From Lachnospiraceae bacterium (lineage in GTDB: Bacteria > Bacillota_A > Clostridia > Lachnospirales > Lachnospiraceae), in assembly GCA_024684065.1 (NCBI GenBank), contig JAIKXO010000159.1, forward strand, positions 1 to 40,009: a DNA stretch of 40,009 bases, written 5' to 3'. The notes beneath the pieces were generated by a model, which worked only from the letters and a program-made list of their open reading frames with translations, did no database searches and was not told the DNA's origin. Both the position numbers and the translations under genes were made by a program. The first letter of the stretch is position 1. The number at the start of each line of letters is the position of its first letter. Positions 23,148 to 31,138 of this stretch are shown one piece after another.

Positions 23148-24890
23148 CTATGCTTCGATAGGTACATGGCAGAAAGCTTCCACGTCAAACAGCCCCATAT
23201 CGGTCAGCTTAAGCTCTGGAATGACGGGAAGGGCCATGAAGCAGAGAGTCATGAACGGATCTGCCGTTTCGTTTATGCAAAGCTCCCTGCGTGCCAGGGC
23301 ATCAAGCTCCTTTAGCCTTTCAGCCACATATTCTCCCGAACCGTCCGTCATAAGGCCTGCGATCTCATGAGAAAGGCTGTCAATTATCCTGCCGTTCTTT
23401 GCTACGGACATGCCGCCGCCCATCTTTATAAGCTTTTCGACCGCGACAGCCATATCTTTGTCGTTATCGCCTGCGACAATGATATTATGGGAATCATGGG
23501 CCACGCTGGTGGCAAGGGCCCCTCCCTTAAGCCCGAAACCGGAAAGCAGGCCGAGGCCTATGTTCCCCGTTCCGTGGTGTCTTTCGATGACGGCGATCTT
23601 TACTATATCCTTATCATCCCTTACCCAGCAGCCGTGTTCGTCAAGAGCGACTGAAGCGCTGCCTGCCTTTGTTACGACAGAATACGGCAACAGGTTAATG
23701 GTCTTTACTTTACCGGACTTAAGCGGGAGGGCGAGCCTTTCTTCGGAAAAATCCTTCACATTCATTCTGCCGCTTACATTTTCCGGATCGACATGAACAT
23801 CCTCTGCAAGGTACTTCCCATGGTAAGCTGCGAGGCTTCCGCCGATCCACACCTCGTCGGGACGGAAATCCTGAAGGTCCTTAAAAAGGATAAGATCCGC
23901 CCTGCGCCCGGGGGCGATCGCGCCGCGGTCCCTTAAGCCGAAGCATTCGGCGGCGTTTATGGTTCCCATGGTGATCGCGGTGATGGGATCTATGCCTTCC
24001 GATACAGAGAGGCGGACGTTGTTGTCAATATGGCCGTCTTCAATGAGGCTTATCGTCTGGCGGTCGTCCGTGCAGAAGAGGCAGAACCTGTAATTTTTGC
24101 TGTCAACACCGGGCAGCAGCCTGAGGAGATCCCTGCAAACCGTGCCCTCCCTTAAAAGCACATAGATGCCTCTTCTGATCGTTTCCCTGAGCTCTTTGGG
24201 ATCGGAGCATTCATGGTCATTAAGGATCCCGACGCAGGAATAGGCATCAAGCATCGGGCCCTGAAGCCCCGGACAATGTCCGTCAATGACCTTTCCGGCT
24301 TTTTTGGCTTCCATGATCTTATCAAGGATCTCATCCTTTGCGGCGCAGACCCCGACAAAATCCATCAGCTCGCCAAGGCCCCTTACACGGCTTTCTCCTA
24401 TTCTCATATGTATTTCCGATGCGTTAAGGATGGCACCGGAGTTCTCAAAGGGCGTACAGGGCACGCAGGAGGGGAACTGGAGAAATACCTGAAGCGCGAT
24501 ATTCTCTGACGCTTTCAGCATATAGTCAAATCCGTCAAGCCCGCACACATTGCAGATCTCATGCGGATCCGCGATCACTGTTGTGGTGCCGTGGGGCACT
24601 ACCTGCTTTGAAAAGGCGGCGGGGGATAGGTGGCTTGATTCAATGTGCACATGTCCGTCAATGAGGCCGGGAGCCAGGTATTTTCCGTCGGCATCATATT
24701 CGCTCTGGGCTCTTTTGAATGAAGCTCCCCCGAAGCCTGCTATCACACCTTTTGTAATATAAACATCCGAAGGGAATATCTCCTGGTTGAAAACGTCGAT
24801 CACGCGGCAGTTTTTAATGCAGAGATCGGCTTCTTCCCGTCCGGCTGCGACATTTATAACGTGTTTCAGTTTTTCTTTATCGGTATTCAT
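23148..24890 (-). CDS. ade: Adenine deaminase
   Basis: The 580-residue amidohydrolase converts adenine to hypoxanthine and ammonia. It shows the Ade pattern: APGLIDGHVHIESSHLSP with the HxH metal motif, VPHGTTTVIADPHEICNVCG, the central GHCPGLQGPMLDAY and NDHECSD segments, FCTDDR with the metal-binding Asp, and the C-terminal GVHDSHNI-like block (SVAHDSHNIIVAGDND) found only in adenine deaminases. The start at 24890 has AAAGGAGG about 10 nt upstream. The frame is open further but without a better site. It is divergent from guanine deaminase, so one intergenic region controls both purine deaminases. Confidence 0.94.
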   Translation of the reverse strand: MNTDKEKLKHVINVAAGREEADLCIKNCRVIDVFNQEIFPSDVYITKGVIAGFGGASFKRAQSEYDADGKYLAPGLIDGHVHIESSHLSPAAFSKQVVPHGTTTVIADPHEICNVCGLDGFDYMLKASENIALQVFLQFPSCVPCTPFENSGAILNASEIHMRIGESRVRGLGELMDFVGVCAAKDEILDKIMEAKKAGKVIDGHCPGLQGPMLDAYSCVGILNDHECSDPKELRETIRRGIYVLLREGTVCRDLLRLLPGVDSKNYRFCLFCTDDRQTISLIEDGHIDNNVRLSVSEGIDPITAITMGTINAAECFGLRDRGAIAPGRRADLILFKDLQDFRPDEVWIGGSLAAYHGKYLAEDVHVDPENVSGRMNVKDFSEERLALPLKSGKVKTINLLPYSVVTKAGSASVALDEHGCWVRDDKDIVKIAVIERHHGTGNIGLGLLSGFGLKGGALATSVAHDSHNIIVAGDNDKDMAVAVEKLIKMGGGMSVAKNGRIIDSLSHEIAGLMTDGSGEYVAERLKELDALARRELCINETADPFMTLCFMALPVIPELKLTDMGLFDVEAFCHVPIEA

Positions 24891-25010
24891 CGGATAAACG
24901 GCCTCCTTTCCGTTGCAAGCAAAGGAAACGCCCGGACGCGCCATAAGGCTTTAAGGCACCTGCCGCGGCCTTTTCAGGTCATCCGGAATGGACATGGTTT
25001 TCTTAAAAAA

Positions 25011-25039
25011 ATTTTATCAATAATTAATATAAAAGTCTA
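25011..25039 (-). promoter_or_regulatory. Candidate promoter of ade
   Basis: On the minus strand TAGACT (25039-25034), 17 nt, TAAAAT (25016-25011). It is back to back with the guaD promoter, separated by only a few bases. Confidence 0.5.
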
Positions 25040-25045
25040 CAGCGC

Positions 25046-25074
25046 TTGCAATATTTCCTGTCTTTTTGTATCCT
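25046..25074 (+). promoter_or_regulatory. Candidate promoter of guaD
   Basis: TTGCAA (25046-25051), 17 nt, TATCCT (25069-25074). The resulting leader is about 175 nt and contains the repeats at 25133-25242. Apart from these promoters and repeats I see no gene in 24891-25254. Confidence 0.5.
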
Positions 25075-25132
25075 AAAACAAAGGCTCTGCCATCCGGGGC
25101 CGGTTGTACAGGTGCGTGTTCAGGCAGGATCG

Positions 25133-25242
25133 GGCCTGCTTATATACAGGAAAATACCATAACCTCACCAAAACCATCAAACTTCACTAATCAGGCCTGC
25201 TTATATACAGGAAAATACATACAGGAAAATATATACAGGAAA
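25133..25242 (+). repeat. Direct repeats and reiterated SD-like motif upstream of guaD
   Basis: A 25-bp sequence beginning GGCCTGCTTATATACAGG is perfectly repeated at 25133-25157 and 25194-25218. After the second copy the unit ATACAGGAAAAT is reiterated (three in a row, 25205-25242), so several AGGA SD-like sites precede the guaD ATG. This is visible directly. Slippage or a regulatory array are both possible. Confidence 0.9.
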
Positions 25243-25254
25243 AGGAAATAAAAC

Positions 25255-26541
25255 ATGAAAATAAATGATGACGGCTTTATACTGCACGGGGATATTGTTT
25301 TCAGCAAAACCCCGGATGAGCTGGCGGTATTTGAGGATGCTTATGCCGTTTGTGTAAACGGCGTGTCACAGGGTGTATTTAAGGAGCTTCCCCGGGATTT
25401 TACATCCCTTCCGCTCATCGAAACAGAAGGAAAGCTTATTATGCCCGGGTTTTATGATCTTCATACCCATGCGCCCCAGTACCAGTTCAGGGGAAACGGA
25501 ATGGATATGGAGCTTCTGTCATGGCTTAATACATATACGTTTCCGGAGGAGTCAAAGTATGGCGATCCGGATTATGCGGAAAAAGCATATGGAATGTTTG
25601 TTAAGGAGATGACGGGCAGCGCTACCGCAAGAGCCTGTATTTTCGCGACCGCCCATAAGGACGCTGCGATAAGGCTTATGGAGATGTTTGAAGAGAGCGG
25701 GCTCGAAACCTTTGTGGGCAAGGTGAATATGGACAGGAACGTGCCCGGTTATTACGTGGAAACAACTAAAGGGTCTATCGGGGCGACCAGAGACTGGCTT
25801 GATGATGTGAAAAGGGCAGGCTTTAAAAGGACACGCCCCATCATCACCCCGCGTTTTACCCCGTCATGTACAAGGGAGCTTATGAAGGGGCTGTCGGCTC
25901 TGGCTAAGGAGTATGGCGTGCCGGTCCAGTCCCATCTTTCCGAGAACCTGACGGAGATAGAGCTTGTAAAGGAGCTTGAACCCGATGTGTCCTGTTATGC
26001 GGACAGCTATAAAAAAGCGGGGATAATTGATAAGGATATTCCCTGTGTCATGGCGCATTGTGTCTGGAGTGATGAAACGGAAATATCCATGCTTAAGGAA
26101 AACAACGTATTTATCGCTCATTGTCCGGAATCAAACATAAACCTCTGCTCCGGGGTCGCTCCGGTTAGGAAATATCTTGAACTTGGAATGAACATTGGCC
26201 TTGCCACGGACGTTGCCGCGGGATCCTCGACTTCGATGTTTGCGGCAATGAGGAATGCCATATATGCTTCCAAACTCCGTTTCAGGCTGTTTGATGAGGG
26301 CTTATCCCCGCTTTCGTTTTCGGAAGCCTTTTACCTCGCTTCAAAGGGCGGCGGGGCATTTTTCGGAAAGGCAGGGAGCCTTGAAAAGGGCTATATGTTT
26401 GACGCTCTTATTATCGATGACGGTATGATACCGACGGCGAGGGAGGACCTGACCGTTGAAGAGAGGGCGGAACGCGTGATCTATCTCTGCGATGACAGAC
26501 ATATAAAGGGAAAATATGTTTCCGGAAGGAAGGTTATCTGA
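25255..26541 (+). CDS. guaD: Guanine deaminase
   Basis: A 428-residue amidohydrolase that converts guanine to xanthine and ammonia. Metal ligands are visible: H70 and H72 in MPGFYDLHTHAPQYQFRG (the GuaD-type HxHxPQ signature), a His in PVQSHLSENLTE, one in CVMAHCVWSD, and the Asp in LATDVAAGSS. Its length is normal for the family. The SD region is the reiterated AGGAAAA just before the ATG. It lies divergent to adenine deaminase and upstream of the XdhC-type factor, so purine deamination and xanthine dehydrogenase maturation are grouped. Confidence 0.92.
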   Translation: MKINDDGFILHGDIVFSKTPDELAVFEDAYAVCVNGVSQGVFKELPRDFTSLPLIETEGKLIMPGFYDLHTHAPQYQFRGNGMDMELLSWLNTYTFPEESKYGDPDYAEKAYGMFVKEMTGSATARACIFATAHKDAAIRLMEMFEESGLETFVGKVNMDRNVPGYYVETTKGSIGATRDWLDDVKRAGFKRTRPIITPRFTPSCTRELMKGLSALAKEYGVPVQSHLSENLTEIELVKELEPDVSCYADSYKKAGIIDKDIPCVMAHCVWSDETEISMLKENNVFIAHCPESNINLCSGVAPVRKYLELGMNIGLATDVAAGSSTSMFAAMRNAIYASKLRFRLFDEGLSPLSFSEAFYLASKGGGAFFGKAGSLEKGYMFDALIIDDGMIPTAREDLTVEERAERVIYLCDDRHIKGKYVSGRKVI

Positions 26542-26580
26542 AGCGCTGACAGGACCGGGTTAGGCTTTAATCAGCGTTTC
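26540..26580 (+). repeat. Hairpin at the end of guaD
   Basis: GAAGCGCTGA (26540-26549) pairs with TCAGCGTTTC (26571-26580), 9 Watson-Crick pairs plus a G-U. No T tract follows, so this is at best a weak terminator. The right arm with GCTTTAATCAGCG is shared with 5509-5521. Confidence 0.5.
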
Positions 26581-26633
26581 ACTACATGTATATCTGCCGG
26601 CACGGTTTATGATATTTCGCTCCCGAGAATTGT

Positions 26634-26739
26634 GCATAGGGTATCTCATGGGCAGGGTTCCCATACAACAGAGACACTTACGCTTAAACAAAGTGTGTAC
26701 CGGACGCTTAAGGGGCATGATACCCTTTCAGCAGAGAGG
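26634..26739 (+). repeat. Two degenerate hairpin units resembling repeat A
   Basis: ATAGGGTATCTC then ATGGG-CAGGGTT-CCCAT then ACAACAGAGA, and further on TTAAGGGGCATGATACCCTTT then CAGCAGAGAGGA. Each repeats the theme of repeat A (GGG/CCC hairpin followed by CAAYAGAGGA-like SD) with much lower identity. The second ends at the presumed SD of the XdhC-type gene. Possibly decayed copies, possibly coincidence. Confidence 0.4.
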
Positions 26740-26755
26740 ATATGGTTTACACAGA

Positions 26756-27844
26756 ATGAATGGATATTATAAGGCGCTTAAAAGCTGCGATCCAAATGAG
26801 GAAACTATAACATTGACCGTTATAAACGGGGATGCCGCGGGGGAAAAAGCGGTCATAAGCGGGGAAAAGCCTGTTTATTACTCGAAAGAAAACGGATTTT
26901 TAAAGCTCCACGAGAAGGAACTGTGTTCCCTGTCCGGCAGCGGTATCGTGACCGTTGACGGTTTTCAGATCTATCACGAAAAACTGGGGCACGAAAAGAA
27001 GCTTGTCATCTGCGGGTGCGGGCATGTATCCATCCCGGTCATAAGGCTTGCGAAGATGGTCGGGTTTAAGGTAACGGCCATAGACGACCGTCCCGAATTT
27101 GCGGACAAGGCTAAAGAAGCGGGAGCCGATCTGGTTATTTCGGGCACCTTTAAAAAAGCTCTCGGCAGCATAGACGGCGACCCCTTTACTTACTATGTGA
27201 TAGTCACGAGAGGACACCGCTGGGATGAGGAATGCCTCTTTGAGATATGTGGTAAAAAGCATGCTTATATCGGAATGATGGGGTCAAAGAGGCGGATCGC
27301 CATGGCTAAGGAAAGCCTGCTTAACGAGGGGATCGACAGGAGCATAATTGACAGCCTGCATTCCCCGATAGGACTTGAGATAGGCTCCGAAACCCCGGAG
27401 GAGATAGCGGTTTCCGTGATGGCGGAGATCATACAGGTTAAGAACATGAACCCCGATCATCCGATCCCGGAGGATATACTTGCGGCTATAAACAGACAGG
27501 AGACTGAGGAGGCGTCTGAGGAAACAGAGGGCACGCACACAGCTTCTGGTGAAAACGGAAGTTTGAACACGGTTAACAGGAAAATGATCCTTGCAACGAT
27601 CATAAGGAGAGAAGGCAGCGCGCCAAGGGAAGCAGGCGCGAAGATGCTGTTTACCGGGGATTCTGCCATAAACACCATCGGCGGAGGCCTTCTGGAAGCA
27701 CGGGCGAAGAAGAAGGCACTTGAAATGATCGAAAAAGGCGCGCAAAAGCCGGAGATCCTGCATCTTGAGCTCACCGCGGATGCGGCGGCAACGGAAGGGG
27801 AGGTATGCGGCGGCAGGGTCGATATCCTTTTAGAGCCCGTATAA
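26756..27844 (+). CDS. XdhC/CoxI-type maturation factor with C-terminal CoxI domain
   Basis: A 362-residue protein of the XdhC family, which binds molybdenum cofactor and helps insert it with its sulfur (here perhaps selenium) ligand. The Rossmann part is at about 83-235 (VICGCGHVSIPVIRLAKMVGF, IDDRPEF, TRGHRWDEE, IGMMGSKRR, SPIGLEIGSETPEEIAVSVMAEI). A linker rich in E, T and S follows, then a clear CoxI domain at 277-362 (ATIIRREGSAPREAGAKML, TIGGGLLEARAKKKA, GEVCGGRVDILLEP). In the usual order CoxI is N-terminal. Residues 1-80 here may be a decayed CoxI-like region (TVINGDAAGEKAVIS). I chose ATG 26756, because the 49 residues before it read through repeat-like DNA. AGAGGA is 16 nt upstream, rather far. 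Confidence 0.83.
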   Translation: MNGYYKALKSCDPNEETITLTVINGDAAGEKAVISGEKPVYYSKENGFLKLHEKELCSLSGSGIVTVDGFQIYHEKLGHEKKLVICGCGHVSIPVIRLAKMVGFKVTAIDDRPEFADKAKEAGADLVISGTFKKALGSIDGDPFTYYVIVTRGHRWDEECLFEICGKKHAYIGMMGSKRRIAMAKESLLNEGIDRSIIDSLHSPIGLEIGSETPEEIAVSVMAEIIQVKNMNPDHPIPEDILAAINRQETEEASEETEGTHTASGENGSLNTVNRKMILATIIRREGSAPREAGAKMLFTGDSAINTIGGGLLEARAKKKALEMIEKGAQKPEILHLELTADAAATEGEVCGGRVDILLEPV

Positions 27845-27997
27845 TTTATAATAAACGACAGAACGATTTTCGTTATGGCGTTTGCTATATTTTTTTTCCG
27901 GCAGTAATGGATTTGCCGCGCAGATCGGCGCGGTAAAGAATTTAAGGGAATATTTTTCAGATAATTTCCCTGGGTAAAGTAAAGAGGAGGTCATGAC

Positions 27998-28348
27998 ATG
28001 ATTAGAAAAAAAGAGGATTGTAAGACAGAGCAGAGAGAGCATATGAGAGACGGCAAGGGCGTCGTGGAGCTTGTCAACTTTATAGAAGGCCCGGAGGAGC
28101 TTTGCGGTAAGGGCAGGCTGTTTTCAAAGATAATCCTGAAGAGCGGATGCAGCATAGGCTTCCATATCCATGAGAAGGACAGCGAGCTTTTCTATATCCT
28201 GAAGGGCAGCGCTGAGTATAACGATAACGGCGAGATCAAAACGGTAGAGGCAGGCGATGTCACGATCTGCCCTGTAGGGAGCGGTCACGGCATTGAAAAT
28301 AAATCCGATGAGACGGTTGAGCTTATAGCCGTTATAGTTTATGAGTAA
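27998..28348 (+). CDS. Single-domain cupin protein
   Basis: A 116-residue cupin: motif 1 GFHIHEKDSELFYILKG gives ligands H56, H58 and E63, and motif 2 DVTICPVGSGHGIEN gives H97. A divalent metal is therefore likely. The substrate cannot be told, and small cupins of this type are often isomerases, sugar- or signal-binding proteins. GAGGAGG lies 7 nt before the ATG. It is 150 nt downstream of the XdhC-type gene on the same strand, with no clear terminator or promoter in between, and may belong to the same transcript. Confidence 0.8.
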   Translation: MIRKKEDCKTEQREHMRDGKGVVELVNFIEGPEELCGKGRLFSKIILKSGCSIGFHIHEKDSELFYILKGSAEYNDNGEIKTVEAGDVTICPVGSGHGIENKSDETVELIAVIVYE

Positions 28349-28363
28349 CAGATAAAAGGACGG

Positions 28364-29296
28364 TTATTCATCAAAAAGCGGGGTTGAGAAATATCTTTCG
28401 GCGGTGTCGGGCAGGACGGTCACGACTGTCTTGCCCTCGCCAAGCTTTGCGGCGAGCCTGACGGCGGCCGCGACATTGGTGCCGCTTGATATCCCGCACA
28501 TTATCCCTTCCTCCCTTGCGAGCCTTCTCGAAACTTCTATAGCTTCGTCATCGGTCACGATGTAGATCTCGTCATAGATATCCCGGTTTAAGATGTCGGG
28601 AATGATCCCGTCGCCTATCCCCATCTGGAGATGTGTACCGATATTGCCTCCGGCAAGGATGGCGGCATTTTCGGGCTCTACGGCCCAGATCTCTATATCG
28701 GGATACTGGGCTTTTAAGACTTCCCCTATTCCCGTAAGGGTACCACCGGTGCCTATCCCCGAGCAGAACCCGTGTATCGGGCGGGCGGTCTGCGCCATTA
28801 TCTCAAGAGCGGTATGGTTTTTGTGGGCGAGGACATTGTTCTTATTGGAAAACTGCTGCGGAACGAAAACGTCCGGGTCCTCACGTTCCATCTTAAGAGC
28901 GGTCTGAAGGCATTCCTCTATGCATGCGCCGATATCCCCGGCATCATGTATGAGTATCACCTCCGCTCCGTAATGCTTTACAAGCTTGGCTCTTTCCTCG
29001 CTGACGGAGTCAGGCATGATTATTATGGTGCGGTATCCCTTTACTGCTCCGATCAGCGCGAGACCGATCCCCTGGTTTCCGCTTGTCGGCTCCACGATCG
29101 TTGTCTTTCCCGGCGCGATCAGGCCTTCATGCTCCGCTGCTTCGATCATATTTAGCGCGGTCCTGGTCTTTATAGACCCTCCTATATTCTGGCCCTCTAT
29201 CTTCACGAGGATCTCGGCGCTTTTGGGCAAAGGTATCCTGTTTAATCTCACAAGGGGGGTGTTTCCGACCGCCTCCAGCATATTTTCATATATCAT
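28364..29296 (-). CDS. Cysteine synthase-like PLP enzyme
   Basis: A 310-residue fold-type II PLP enzyme of the CysK/CBS family. The PLP lysine lies in EGQNIGGSIKTRTA (about residues 34-47), the substrate loop is PTSGNQGIGLAL, the phosphate-binding loop GIGTGGTLTGIGE, and GISSGTN is near the C-terminus. Two positions differ from classical O-acetylserine sulfhydrylase: the lysine is followed by TR rather than DR, and TSGNQG replaces TSGNTG. The thiol or amine acceptor is therefore open, and a role in (seleno)cysteine handling next to the desulfurases is only suggested by position. GGAG lies 9 nt before ATG 29296. An upstream in-frame ATG at 29332 is less likely. Confidence 0.82.
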   Translation of the reverse strand: MIYENMLEAVGNTPLVRLNRIPLPKSAEILVKIEGQNIGGSIKTRTALNMIEAAEHEGLIAPGKTTIVEPTSGNQGIGLALIGAVKGYRTIIIMPDSVSEERAKLVKHYGAEVILIHDAGDIGACIEECLQTALKMEREDPDVFVPQQFSNKNNVLAHKNHTALEIMAQTARPIHGFCSGIGTGGTLTGIGEVLKAQYPDIEIWAVEPENAAILAGGNIGTHLQMGIGDGIIPDILNRDIYDEIYIVTDDEAIEVSRRLAREEGIMCGISSGTNVAAAVRLAAKLGEGKTVVTVLPDTAERYFSTPLFDE

Positions 29297-29467
29297 GACA
29301 TTTCTCCGTATGGATGTATAGTCCGTCTTCACGGCTGCCGTAATAGTCTATCACACTTTCATAAAAATCCAAACAAATATTTTTCAGCGGATAAGGCCGG
29401 CATGCAAAACTCCGTTTATTTCCCGTTATCCGGTTGTTACAGTTTTTGGGATATATATAAGACTTTT

Positions 29468-29578
29468 TTGTACAAAGAAATACCTGTGATGTGATATAAT
29501 GATATCAGTGTCAAAAGCCTGAACCCACGGCAAGCTTGCTTGCCAGTGGGTGAAAGGTTTTATGACCCGCCACGATAT
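29468..29578 (+). promoter_or_regulatory. Promoter and structured leader C of the preA-like operon
   Basis: TATAAT at 29495-29500 with TG at the extended -10 and a poor -35 (TTGTAC, 29468-29473, spacer 21). GATATC, GTCAAAAGCCTG and the hairpin ACCCACGGCAAG/CTTGCCAGTGGGT (29523-29534/29539-29551, one bulge) follow, then CACGATAT (29571-29578), which can pair back to ATATC and GTG at 29502-29510. It parallels 14294-14365. The remaining bases of 29297-29634 hold no gene. Confidence 0.65.
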
Positions 29579-29634
29579 ATTAATAGCGTGTACTATATAA
29601 CAATCACATATGGCCACGGTAAAGGAGGGAGCTT

Positions 29635-31131
29635 ATGTTAGGAGTAAAAAGATTAAAACGAAACGATATGATTGCCTGTGTACTCTGCAATGAGGCTCCG
29701 TGCAGCGCAGCCTGCCCGTATATGGATCCCGCCGGGGCCCTTAGGAGCGTATGGTTTGATAATGAAGATGTGGGGGCTTTAAAGCTTCCGGAGGATAATC
29801 CCTGCAAAAACTGCGATGCGCCCTGCGAAAGGGAGTGCGTAAAGCACGGGGAGGTTCCCGTAAAGAAGCTTATGACAAAGCTCTGTGAAGAAGTAAGGCC
29901 TGAGGCGGAAATACCGATCCCTGAAGACGAGAGCAGGCTGTCCTGCGATCTCTGCGGGATACCGCTTGAAAACCCGTTCCTTCTGTCATCATCTGTTGTA
30001 GCTTCGACCTATGATATGTGTGCGAGAGCCTTTGAGGCCGGATGGGCGGGAGCCTGTTTTAAGACGATATGTTCTCTTGATATCCATGAGGCGTCGCCCA
30101 GGTTTTCAGCGATCACGGGAGACAACGGTACGATCATAGGCTTTAAGAACATCGAGCAGCTCTCCGATCACAGCGTGGCTGAGAATATGGAAATATTCAG
30201 ACGCCTTAAGGAAAAGTATCCGAAGAAGTTCATCCTTGCCTCGATAATGGGGCAGAATGAGGATGAGTGGGAGGAACTTACGGCCCTTTGCGCAGAGAAC
30301 GGCGCGGATGCGGTCGAGCTGAATTTCTCCTGCCCGAACATGCAGGAGGGCGGACTGGGGAGCGATATCGGCCAGGTCCCGGAGTTTGTAGAGAAGTTCA
30401 CAAAAGCCGCAAAAAGAAGCGCTAAAATTCCGGTCCTTGCAAAGCTGACCCCTAACGTGGCTGAAATGAGCCCGGCGGCTGAGGCCGCCATAAGGGGCGG
30501 GGCGGACGGGATTGCCGCGATCAATACGATAAAAAGCATCACCGGAGTAAATCCGTATACATACGTATCCGAGCCCGCGGTCAGAGGAAAGTCCGCGCTG
30601 GGCGGTTACAGCGGAAATGCGGTAAAGCCCATCGCGCTGAGGTTTATCGCGGAGCTAGGACACAATGAAATGATGAAAGGAAAGCATATAACCGGGATGG
30701 GGGGGATAGAAACCTGGAGGGATGCGCTTGAATTTGTCCTTCTCGGGGCAGGCTCCGTTCAGGTGACTACCGCGGTTATGCAGTACGGCTACAGGATCAT
30801 TGACGACCTGAAGGCCGGTTTGAATTATTATCTTGCCCAGAACGGGGTCAAAAAGATCGGAGAGATCGTCGGGGCGGGACTTGACTTTGTCGATGGTTCG
30901 ACCGATGCCCTGGAACGTGATACAGTCTTATTCCCGAAATTCGACAGGGATAAGTGCATAGGCTGCGGCAGATGTGTGATCTCCTGCATGGACGGAGGCC
31001 ATCAGGCCATCAGGTTTGAAGACCGGACTCCGAAGCTTGACGGAAGCAAATGCGTCGGATGCCATCTCTGTATGCTGGTCTGCCCTCAGAATGCGATATC
31101 CTCTGCATCAAAAAGAATAAACAGAGGGTAG
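29635..31131 (+). CDS. preA: PreA-like dihydropyrimidine dehydrogenase fused to N-terminal Fe-S domain
   Basis: A 498-residue enzyme in three parts. Residues 15-68 have two four-cysteine sets (C15, C18, C23, C27; C57, C60, C64, C68) like the N-terminal Fe-S domain of PreT, GltD and mammalian dihydropyrimidine dehydrogenase. Residues about 100-420 are an FMN barrel of the dihydroorotate/dihydropyrimidine dehydrogenase class with NFSCPNM (catalytic C233). The C-terminus has two 4Fe-4S motifs (CIGCGRCVISC, CVGCHLCMLVCP). The FAD/NAD(P)H part of PreT is missing, and no preT is in the window. Family activity is reduction of uracil or thymine. In a purine locus, another heterocycle or an electron-transfer role is possible. 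GGAGG is present 8 nt before the ATG. The shared leader C links its control to the Se-dependent dehydrogenase. Confidence 0.87.
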   Translation: MLGVKRLKRNDMIACVLCNEAPCSAACPYMDPAGALRSVWFDNEDVGALKLPEDNPCKNCDAPCERECVKHGEVPVKKLMTKLCEEVRPEAEIPIPEDESRLSCDLCGIPLENPFLLSSSVVASTYDMCARAFEAGWAGACFKTICSLDIHEASPRFSAITGDNGTIIGFKNIEQLSDHSVAENMEIFRRLKEKYPKKFILASIMGQNEDEWEELTALCAENGADAVELNFSCPNMQEGGLGSDIGQVPEFVEKFTKAAKRSAKIPVLAKLTPNVAEMSPAAEAAIRGGADGIAAINTIKSITGVNPYTYVSEPAVRGKSALGGYSGNAVKPIALRFIAELGHNEMMKGKHITGMGGIETWRDALEFVLLGAGSVQVTTAVMQYGYRIIDDLKAGLNYYLAQNGVKKIGEIVGAGLDFVDGSTDALERDTVLFPKFDRDKCIGCGRCVISCMDGGHQAIRFEDRTPKLDGSKCVGCHLCMLVCPQNAISSASKRINRG

Positions 31132-31138
31132 GAAGGAC

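Noticed and set aside
26609..26755. 49-residue N-terminal extension of the XdhC-type protein
   Set aside because: The frame is open but reads through hairpin repeat-like DNA and gives a basic sequence without similarity to the family. A start at 26756 fits better.
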